A program made the position numbers and the translations under genes. Positions 10,801 through 22,800 of a stretch of DNA of 64,000 nt are shown here, piece by piece. The notes under the pieces are model-generated. The model was not told where the DNA came from and did no database searches. It worked only from the letters and a program-made list of their open reading frames with translations. Within the stretch, counting starts at the first letter, position 1, and every line of letters starts with the position of its first letter. Origin of the DNA: Bathymodiolus brooksi (Eukaryota; Mollusca; Bivalvia; Mytilida; Modiolidae); assembly GCA_963680875.1 (NCBI GenBank), contig OY804580.1, forward strand, positions 100,106,000 through 100,169,999, read 5' to 3'.

Positions 10801-13800
10801 TTACTCTGTACATAGACAGCCATGTTATTAGTTACTCTGTACATAGACAGTCATGTTATTAGTCACTCTGTACATAGACAGCCATGTTATTAGTCACTCT
10901 GTACATAGACAGCCATGTTATTAGTTACTCTGTACATAGACAGCCATGTTATTAGTCACTCTGTACATAGACAGCCATGTTATTAGTTACTCTGTACATA
11001 GACAGCCATGTTATTAGTCACTCTGTACATAGACAGCCATGTTATTAGTTACTCTGTACATAGACAGCCATGTTATTAGTTACTCTGTACATAGACAGCC
11101 ATGTTATTAGTTACTCTGTACATAGACAGCCATGTTATTAGTTACTCTGTACATAGACAGCCATGTTATTAGTTACTCAGTACATAGACAGCCATGTTAT
11201 TAGTTACTCTGTACATAGACAGCCATGTTATTAGTCACTCTGTACATAGATAGCCATGTTATTAGTCACTCTGTACATAGACAGTCATGTTATTAGTCAC
11301 TCTGTACATAGACAGTCATGTTATTAGTTACTCTGTACATAGACAGCCATGTTATTAGTTACTATGTACATAGACAGCCATGTTATTAGTTACTCTGTAC
11401 ATAGACAGCCATGTTATTAGTTACTCTGTACATAGACAGCCATGTTATTAGTCACTCTGTACATAGACAGCCATGTTATTAGTCACTCTGTACATAGACA
11501 GCCATGTTATTAGTTACTCTGTACATAGACAGCCATGTTATTAGTTACTCTGTACATAGACAGCCATGTTATTAGTTACTCTGTACATAGACAGCCATGT
11601 TATTAGTTACTCTGTACATAGACAGCCATGTTATTAGTTACTCTGTACATAGACAGCCATGTTATTAGTTACTCAGTACATAGACAGCCATGTTATTAGT
11701 TACTCTGTACATAGACAGCCATGTTATTAGTTACTCTGTACATAGACAGCCATGTTATTAGTCACTCTGTACATAGACAGTCATGTTATTAGTTACTCTG
11801 TACATAGACAGTCATGTTATTAGTTACTCGTACATAGACAGCCATGTTATTAGTTACTCTGTACATAGACAGCCATGTTATTAGTTACTCTGTACATAGA
11901 CAGCCATGTTATTAGTTACTCTGTACATAGACAGCCATGTTATTAGTCACTCTGTACATAGACAGCCATGTTATTAGTCACTCTGTACATAGACAGCCAT
12001 GTCATTAGTTACTCTGTACATAGACAGCCATGTTATTAGTCACTCTGTACATAGACAGCCATGTTATTAGTTACTCTGTACATAGACAGCCATGTTATTA
12101 GTTACTCTGTACATAGACAGCCATGTTATTAGTTACTCTGTACATAGACAGCCATGTTATTAGTTACTCTGTACATAGACAGCCATGTTATTAGTTACTC
12201 AGTACATAGACAGCCATGTTATTAGTTACTCTGTACATAGATAGCCATGTTATTAGTTACTCTGTACATAGACAGCCATGTTATTAGTTACTCTGTACAT
12301 AGACAGCCATGTTATTAGTCACTCTGTACATAGACAGCCATGTTATTAGTCACTCTGTACATAGACAGCCATGTCATTAGTTACTCTGTACATAGACAGC
12401 CATGTTATTAGTCACTCTGTACATAGACAGCCATGTTATTAGTTACTCTGTACATAGACAGCCATGTTATTAGTTACTCTGTACATAGACAGCCATGTTA
12501 TTGGTTACTCTGTACATAGACAGCCATGTTATTAGTTACTCTGTACATAGACAGCCATGTTATTAGTTACTCTGTACATAGACAGTCATGTTATTAGTCA
12601 CTCTGTACATAGACAGCCATGTCATTAGTTACTCTGTACATAGACAGTCATGTTATTAGTTACTCTGTACATAGACAGTCATGTTATTAGTTACTCGTAC
12701 ATAGACAGCCATGTTATTAGTTACTCTGTACATAGACAGCCATGTTATTAGTTACTCTGTACATAGACAGCCATGTTATTAGTTACTCTGTACATAGACA
12801 GCCATGTTATTAGTCACTCTGTACATAGACAGCCATGTTATTAGTCACTCTGTACATAGACAGCCATGTCATTAGTTACTCTGTACATAGACAGCCATGT
12901 TATTAGTCACTCTGTACATAGACAGCCATGTTATTAGTTACTCTGTACATAGACAGCCATGTTATTAGTTACTCAGTACATAGACAGCCATGTTATTAGT
13001 TACTCTGTACATAGACAGCCATGTTATTAGTTACTCTGTACATAGACAGCCATGTTATTAGTTACTCTGTACTGTCATGCTCTACTACATATTTAATTAG
13101 AAAAGGAAAAACCATTTTGTGTAAGAATATTACACATAACCTGGGCAGTCATGGCCACAATCACAATCACAATTCACAAAACATTCTGTGTAACCCGGGC
13201 CAAAGTGACCAATATCGTATTTCAAATAACAAGGTATTCTATGAAATTAAAGTCATCACAGCAATGATGGTATTGTTATTGGATTTACATCTACCTATGC
13301 AATCAGTTCCTATTCTTGCTAAAGTTGTGTGGTAGATTCCTACTCATGGTAAAGCACATTTGATATAACTTTATGACTGAAATGTTGTTGAAAGTGGTGC
13401 TATACACCAACAATCCTAACCCTAACCTCTAAACAGTTTCATAAAATTTGTTTTCAGTATTTCTGTGTCAAAATGTTGGCATAATTTTATAATAAAGCAA
13501 AATATACGTACCTCTAGAGGACATTTCCGCCTCCATGATCCTGTTAACACCTGATTCTTTGTTATAGTGTCAATATCTAGGGCATCACCACAAATATGTG
13601 GACCACTTATTGATCTACAATGTAAATGACAGAATTAATTATTATTTTACTAAAATAAAAGTGTGGACACAGAAATGTGCTGTCCAAAAGGCAAGTGTGG
13701 ATGTCAATATTTCATATTATTAACTTTAAAAAAAAAAATCGTGGACACAGGGGTCCTGGATTTTTTAATAAAAAACTAATCCTGGATTATTATTTTTGCT

Positions 13801-16800
13801 TAAAGTCCGGTCCTGTGTTTTTATTTCAAATTTTCATCATAGCCCCCCTCCCCCTCCCCCTCCCAAGGGATATAAAATTGTATCATTAATAATAAATTAA
13901 TAAATAATAAATTCAGATTTTCTATTTAAAATAAATCTCATTTACAAAACAACTGATATTTGTTCAATTTTCAATGCTGATTTAAGCTTTAGTCGTAACA
14001 AATTTTTATTTTTCTCTTTAAACTGTCGAAACATAACATTTATTTAACTATAAAATTCACACACCCCCCCCCCCCCCCCTCTTTTTCCCTTTTTTTCTTG
14101 TTTAAATCAATGATCAACAATATTCCAGAATCAAACAAATGAATAAATATAACATAGATTTCTTTTAAATGCATCTTTTTACCATGCGTTGTCAGTGTGT
14201 TTTAAATCGGTCATCCAATCAGGACGCTCATTATTCTTGTCCAAGATAAAAATACATCGCTAAAATTACCTGTGGGTGTTTCCCCACTTCAACTCGTAAA
14301 ATTTACATAGAAATCGGAGATATTTCGTCATAAAACTTCACACATGGTTTTGTCTATCATATTTCTTGAAGACAAACATAACATTTTATTGCATTTATCA
14401 ATATTTTATGAGTATCAACAGTTTTTTCAACACCGTATCTGTTTCTCGATACAGCCGCAACTTCAACTCGTAAATTTACATAGAAATCGGAGATATTTCG
14501 TCATAAAACTTCACACATGGTTTTGTCTATCATATTTCTTGAAGAAAAACATAACATTTTATTGCATTTATCAATATTTTATGATTATCAACAGTTTTTT
14601 CAACACCGTATCTGTTTCTCGATACAGCCGCCCGATTACAGTGACCCGTGACCCAGATTAGCTCGTTCCAGCAGTTTTCTCTCAATAATGTTGTTTAACT
14701 ACAGTGAAACCTGTCTAAACCCAACTGCATTTGGACCAACTATTGTGTTCAGAATAGACAGGTGTTCGGTTTATACAGGTTAAATTAACAAAGATTTCCT
14801 ACATTGAGACTTTATTTAAAGATCAGTTTATACAGGATTTCAGTTTATTGAGGGTTCTGTAGAGACAGGTTTCACTCTATATACAACCATGTTTTTGATA
14901 ACAAGTGTACAATTGTGATAACATGTGACCATTTGTGATAACATTTGTGATAACATGTGACCATTTGTGATGCAATGTGAACAGTTGTGATGACATGTGA
15001 ACAGTTGTGATAATATGTGACCAGTTGTTATAACATGTGACTAGTTGAGATAACATGTGACTAGTTGTGATGACATGTGAACATTTGTGATAACATGTGA
15101 CCAGTTGAGATAACATGTGACTAGTTGTGATGACATGTGAGATGTTGTGATGACATGTGACCAGTTGTGATAACATGTGAACATTTGTGATAACATGTGA
15201 CCATTTGTGTTAACATGTGACCATTTGTGATAACATGTGAACAGTTGTGATAACATGTGAACATTTATTATGACATGTGATCATTTAAGAATTGAATGCA
15301 TTCTTTTGAAGTTTCATTGGGGTATGAAAGCGTTGACCGAAGTACATTTTCAATGAAGCGCCATGTTGAAAATGTAGTTCGATCAACGCTTTCATACCCC
15401 AATGAAACTTCAAAAGAATGCATTCAATTCTTATAATTATATTTAAATCACACCAAAACGTAATATGGTTGAATTTTTCGTTGTGAATTTTATTTGTGTT
15501 AGATTATTTGCTGTTGGAAATTACTACGCCATTGATTGTTTACATCTGACGTCGTCGTGGAGGCACGTGCAAGTTCGGATTTGAGTTTCATTGGGATGTG
15601 AAACATCACTTTTATAATCATGTGACCACTTCATAACCAATCATATTGTAACATTTCAATGAAAAACGGAAGTAATGTAATTATTTGCTATAACATGTGA
15701 CCAATTGTGATAACATGTGACCCATTGTGATAACATGTGACCCTTGTAATAACATGTACTCACTGTGATAACATGTGACCCCTTGTGATTATATGTGACC
15801 AGTTGTGCCCGTCGCTTCTGTCAATTTTAATTGGAATCAACACTTTTATGTCCTTTTATCTTTTAAACATAGGGAGTTCTATGAGTATGTAAATGGTAAA
15901 TTATATATTTCAATATTCCGAATAAGGTCTTGCTATTTAGATCAGAACCTATAGTTGTATATCCATGTTCATTGATATTTTTGAAATAGTGATACCTTTT
16001 AGTGTTTGTAAAGGAGAAGGGTTAGGGTAAGGGTTGTGGTGTTTAATGCCACTTTCAACAATATTTCAGTTATATCGTGGCGGTCAGTTTTATTGGTGGA
16101 GAAAACTGGAGAAAACCACAGACCTGCCACAAGTCACTGACAAACTGTATCATATAAAGTTATATACACCTTGCCATGAGTGGGATTTGAACTCACAACA
16201 TTAGTGGTGATAGTCACTGATTGCAGGACAGGAAAGTGATATGCGTGAGGTGAAGAGTTGTTTATTAGTCAGGAATAAATTATCATAATTGATATTTATC
16301 AACATAATAAATATATATAATCATCAAATTACACTTAATGTAATTACATAAGTACTTTCTCAAAACTAGATATTAACATAGAATGTTTAGTTAAAGAAGT
16401 TCTTACCGTACTGAGTGCTTTTTTCTAGTTAAAGAAGTTCTTACCGTACTGAGTGCTTTTTTCTAGTTAAAGAAGTTCTTACCGTACTGAGTGCTTTTTT
16501 CTAGTTAAAGAAGTTCTTACCGTACCTAGTGCTTTTTTTCTAGTTAAAGAAATTCTTACCGTACTGAGTGCTTTTTTCTAGTTAAAGAAGTTCTTACCGT
16601 ACCGAGTGCTTTTTTTTAGTTAAAGAAATTCTTACCGCACTGAGTGCTTTTTTCTAGTTAAAGAAGTTATTACCGTACTGAGTGCTTTTTTCTAGTTAAA
16701 GAAATTCTTACCATACTGAGTGCTTTTTTCTAGTTAAAGAAATTCTTACCGTACTGAGTGCTTTTTTCTAGTTAAAGAAGTTCTTACCGTACTGAGTGCT

Positions 16801-19800
16801 TTTTTCTAGTTAAAGAAGTTCTTACCGTACTGAGTGCTTTTTTCTAGTTAAAGAAATTCTTACCATACTGAGTGCTTTTTTCTAGTTAAAGAAATTCTTA
16901 CCGTACCGAGTGCTTTTTTCTAGTTAAAGAAGTTCTTACCGTACTAAGTGCTTTTTTCTAGTTAAAGAAGTTCTTACCGTACTGAGTGCTTTTTTCTAGT
17001 TAAAGAAGTTCTTACCGTACTGAGTGCTTTTTTCTAGTTAAAGAAGTTCTTACCGTACTGAGTGCTTTTTTCTAGTTAAAGAAATTCTTACCGTACTGAG
17101 TGCTTTTTTCTAGTTAAAGAAATTCTTACCGTACTGAGTGTTTTTTTCTAGTTAAAGAAATTCTTACCGTACTGAGTGCTTTTTTCTAGTTAAAGAAGTT
17201 CTTACCATACTGAGTGCTTTCTTCTAGTTAAAGAAATTCTTACCGCACTGAGTGCTTTTTTCTAGTTAAAGAAGTTATTACCGTACTGAGTGCTTTTTTC
17301 TAGTTAAAGAAATTCTTACCATACTGAGTGCTTTTTTCTAGTTAAAGAAATTCTTACCGTACTGAGTGCTTTTTTCTAGTTAAAGAAGTTCTTACCGTAC
17401 TGAGTGCTTTTTTCTAGTTAAAGAAGTTCTTACCGTACTGAGTGCTTTTTTCTAGTTAAAGAAATTCTTACCATACTGAGTGCTTTTTTCTAGTTAAAGA
17501 AATTCTTACCGTACCGAGTGCTTTTTTCTAGTTAAAGAAGTTCTTACCGTACTAAGTGCTTTTTTCTAGTTAAAGAAGTTCTTACCGTACTGAGTGCTTT
17601 TTTCTAGTTAAAGAAGTTCTTACCGTACTGAGTGCTTTTTTCTAGTTAAAGAAGTTCTTACCGTACTGAGTGCTTTTTTCTAGTTAAAGAAATTCTTACC
17701 GTACTGAGTGCTTTTTTCTAGTTAAAGAAATTCTTACCGTATTGAGTGTTTTTTTCTAGTTAAAGAAATTCTTACCGTACTGAGTGCTTTTTTCTAGTTA
17801 AAGAAGTTCTTACCATACTGAGTGCTTTCTTCTAGTTAAAGAAATTCTTACCGTACTGAGTCCTTTTTTCTAGTTAAAGAAGTTCTTACCGTACCAGTGC
17901 TTTTTTCTAGTTAAAGAAATTCTTACCGTACCGAGTGCTTTTTTCTAGTTAAAGAAATTCTTACCGTACCGAGTGCTTTTTTCTAGTTAAAGACATTCTT
18001 ACCGTACTGAGTGCTTTTTTCTAGTTAAAGAAATTCTTACCGTACTGAGTGCTTTTTTCTAGTTAAAGACATTCTTACCGTACCGAGTGCTTTTTTCTAG
18101 TTAAAGAAATTCTTACCGTACTGAGTGCTTTTTTCTAGTTAAAGAAATTCTTACCGTACTGAGTGCTTTTTTCTATCATCCCAATACTGAAAATGTAAAA
18201 AATAAAACAATAATAATAGGAAAAACAATAAGAAAAAATAACTCATACTGCTCAATTGAGTTTATATGCCTCAGAATCTTAAGGGGCTGTTGTGGTTGTG
18301 ATCGTATGGTAGTTTGTTTAACAACTACCTGTGAGTTCGATTCAACATGATGTGATACCGGTTTCCTCCACCAATAAAACTGACAGTCACGACATAACTG
18401 AAATATTGTTGAAAGTGACATTAAACACCATAAACCAAACTCAAACCTTTGGCTATATAAACTGCAAATTTTTTTTTTCAGTCATGGCACTTTTGGGATA
18501 CATGTACATTGACATAAAATAGTTGAATCCTTGACAAATATTGTTCTAGGATAAAATATTAACACAGAACATAGTCAAACCTGCTTTAGTGACCACCTCT
18601 ATTAAGTTACAGTCAAACCTGCTTTAGTGACCACCTCTATTAAGCAATAACTTGTATTGTGTGACCTCAATTTTAATTTCCCTTTACAGTGCATTACATA
18701 TTTAAAATAAACTTGTATTCAGCGATCACCTGTCTTATGTGACCATATTTCAATCTTCCATTGACTGTATCTACATTTATATAAAATGTAATATACTTAC
18801 ATGAACTGTATCATCCCATCCCCCAGACAGAAACAGGTGTGGTTCTTCAGGGTGATACTGTGCAGCAAATACTCTAAAACAATGGCCGTCTATCTTCTGA
18901 TTGGAATCACTGAAAATCAGAATAGGTGACAAATAATTAATGGTGGCTCCTGTGGTCATTAGTGTATGGTAGTTGTATTTACATCTACCTTACAGTATAC
19001 TCGGTGGCTATACCAACATTGTACTCGGTGGCTATACCAACTTTGTACTCGGTGGCTATACCAACATTGTACTCGGTGGCTATATCAACTTTGTACTCGG
19101 TGGCTATACCAACTTTGTACTCAGTGGCTAAAACAACTTTGTACTCAGTGGTTACAACAATTTTGTACTCTGTGGCTATAAAAACATGTTTTTGAGAGGT
19201 TTAATCCCCCTTGAGTCAATGACAATGTAACATATTTTTCTCAAATAATTATGAACGAAATAATGTTATGTTTCGTAATAAATTGTCTTTTTAATGATTT
19301 ATATGTAAAAGAGAAGGCCTGATAACTTGTGTCTGATGATGATCTATTGTCTGTATACTAGCTTGACAATAAAATATGTCTAAAGTAATATGATGAATAA
19401 ACAATGACATACAATGTATATAGATTTCAATTAAATATCGTTTTTTACTGCAACTGCTAATTATTCATGAATAAATTCTCCAATAAAAACTCATCAAATG
19501 TAAAAGACAAATATTTTCCAGTCACCTGTATTTTTTTTAATGAAAAGTGCTGGAAATTTAAATGAAATTTGGAGATAAATTTTTAATAAACATGATAAAT
19601 ATAACTTTCCATTGTTTTTTTGATAAAATTTGTAAAATAGAAAAAACCCATTTCCTTCATCAAAGTGTTGTTCTACAGTGTAGTATGTGTATGACAAACC
19701 AATTGTAAAACGTGAAACATAAAGTCACAAAGTGAATGAGTGAGTGATTGTTGCTTAATGCCAACTCAGCGATTTTTCACCTAAACCATGGCAAGAACAA

Positions 19801-22800
19801 GTTAATTTTCAATGAGATGATGATGAGGTCCGTTTTGTACTAGACCAACACGCTTAGTTGGATTTTTACTGTCCTAGCTCACTGAAACAACAGTCTGTGG
19901 GTAGACATGTCGCCCCAAAGAACCTTCCATAGGTGCTTCCCACCAAGTTTCGGTTCATTTGGCTAAGCAGTTACAGAGAAGAAGATTCTTAGAAATCGAC
20001 CAATCAGAAACAAGAATGGCCTGTGGTGGCCATGTTTATTAACGGATGGGAACTAAATGTGCAATCTTCATAGATGACCTTCCAAGGATGCTTCCTACCA
20101 AGTTTTGATTCATTTGGCAAAGTGGTTTCAGAGAAGAAGATTTTTTAGAAATCAACCAATTAGAAACAAGAATTGCCTGTGGTGGCCATGTTTGTTAACG
20201 GATCGGAACTAAAACAGCAATCTTTATAGAAGACCTTCCAAGGATGCTTCCTACCATGTGTCGGTTCATATGGCCAAGCGGTTTCAGAGGGGTCGATTTT
20301 TTTAGAAATCAACCAATCAAACACAAGAATTGTCTGTGGCGGCCATGTTTGTTAACGGATCGTGACGAAATGAGCAATCTTTATAGAGGACCTGCCATAG
20401 ATGCTTCCTACCAAGTTTCAGTTCATTTAGCAAAGCGGTTTCAGAGGAGAAGATTTTTTTAAATCGGCCAATCAGAAACAAGAATTGCCTATGGCGGCCA
20501 TGTTTGTAAACGGATCAGAACTAAATGAGCAATCTTTATAGAAGACCTTCCAAGGATGCTTCCTACCTAATTTTGATTCATTTGGCCAAGCGGTTACAGA
20601 GAAGAAGATTCTTTAGAAATCAACCAATCAGAAACAAGAATTGTCTGTGGTGGCCATGTTTGTAAACGGATCGGGACGAAATGAGCAATCTTTATAGAGG
20701 ACCTGCCATAGATGCTTCCTACCAAGTTTCGGTTTATTTAGCGAAGCGGTTTCAGAGGAAAAGATTTTTTTAAATCGGCCAATAAAAAAAAAGAATTGCC
20801 TATGGCGGCCATGTTTGTAAACGGATCGGAACTAAATCAGCAATTTTATAGAGGACCTTCCAAGGATGCTTTCTACCGAGTTTCGATTCATTCGGCAAAG
20901 CGGTTTCAGAGGGGACGACTTTTTAGAAATCAACCAATCAGAAACAAGAATTGTCTGTGGTGGCCATGTTTGTTAACGGATCGGAACTAAATGAGCAATC
21001 TTTATAGAGGACCTTTCAAGGATGCTTCCTACCAAGTTTCGATTCATTTGGCCAAGCTGTTTCAGAGGAGAAGATTTTTAAGAAATTAACCAATCAGAAA
21101 CAAGAATTGCCTATGGCGGCCATACTTGTTAACGGATCGGGACGAAATGAGCAATCTTTAGAGAGGACCTTCCATAGATGCTTCCTACCAAGTTTCAGTT
21201 GATTTGGCTGAGGGGTTTCAGAGGAGAAGATTAAAATGTGAAAAGTTAACGGACGATAGACGACATACGACGGACGCCAAGTGATGGCAAAAGCTCACAT
21301 TGCCTTTGGCAATGTGAGCAAAAAATTAAGTAAAATAAGATAAAATAAATAAATTGCTATTCATTTTGAAAAAAATAAAATACCACTTTTTCTTGAAATC
21401 TGTTGTTTTGATGGTGTCACTGAAATGGTTTCTAATATTTATAATTTGTCAGTTGCAAAAAATCTTTAAAATGCAGCCCAAGAGATGAAGAGTCATTGAT
21501 ATCCTCTTTATTTTCAAACTTGATTTCAAGAACGGATTCGATGGCTCAACATTTTTAACATAAACCAGAAGGAGAATCCAATAGTTTACTTAAATTAAAT
21601 ACAGTCAAACCTCGTTAAACCGCCACTGTTTGTTCAGCAATAATTTGGCGTTATAACGAATTTGGCGATAAACTGAGGGAAGTCTTAAACCGGAAGTATG
21701 GACACAGACATAAATGATCATCGGAAATAGAATGACAAATTTACGGATGAGGGTTGTTAACTGAAAATCAATAAACAATAATAATTTATTTTAACTTATA
21801 GAAACAATATTTTATGATACAAACATGACAGACAGAAATTATCGTTCGTAAATAAAGTTTTTGTAAGTCATCGAACTTATTTACACGTACGATGTCGTTT
21901 GCTGGGAATTCTTTATTTGATATGATATCTTCGACAGTTCTATGCTTTACGAGTAATTCCCAAAAATAGAGAAATAATCTGCTATTTGTTTCTGAGTGCT
22001 TTTATGATTGTTTCATTGCATAGTCTATGATTTCACGTTTCTGTTCGAAATCAAGCAGATTTCTTTTCCGCTTTGGAATAGACATTTTTACACTACGAAA
22101 TTGAAAACACTATGCAAACTTCAAACAAATTTTATACACAATTAAAAGAGATCACAAACTATAAAACTAACACTATGGTTTCAACTTTTAATTATATAAC
22201 AATTAACTGTAATCAGATGGTTGATACAAGAACTTCAATTTACCTTAATTGCTTGTAAACCTACCTGTAAAAATAACAAACACCTGTAAAATCATTGACG
22301 TGTGACATAACTGATTGGCATTATATTGAGGGACAATCAACAGTAAATTGACCATTTGATCTTTTGACACCTGGGCGGATGGCGATATGCAAGTAACAAG
22401 GGTTTTTACATGGAAAGAAAACGGGACTTGATAATTTCATGGCGGTATGCAAGTTTGGGGATGAATCGGGGAGCAATAAAACAGGGTTTTACTGTACTTA
22501 AAATACCTGTCCAGTCAATGCCTATCATCACTAATGTTGTGAGTTCAAACCACGTTCAAGGCGAAGAGTACTCAATACAACATTATGTGATAAAGTTTGT
22601 CAGTGACTTGCAACAGGTTGGTGGTTTTCTCCGGGTACTACAGTTTCCTCCATCAATAAAACTGACCGCCACAATATAACTGAAATATTGTTGAAAGTGG
22701 CATTAAACACCATAAATCAAACCTTAAAATGCAAATGACAATCAAATTATATAATGTCTCTATATTGAAGTGTGAACTGACTGTGTTTTGCCGTTAAGAA

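Noticed and set aside
9502..13072. CRISPR-like regular repeats
   Set aside because: Head-to-tail 31-bp units with no unique spacers in an animal genome: a satellite.
14877..15256. Minus-strand frames with repeated [10 protein letters not shown]
   Set aside because: Translation of the 20-bp tandem repeat, no domain.
18962..19195. Plus-strand frames with repeated LYSVAIPT or CTRWLYQ
   Set aside because: Translation of the 24-bp repeat.
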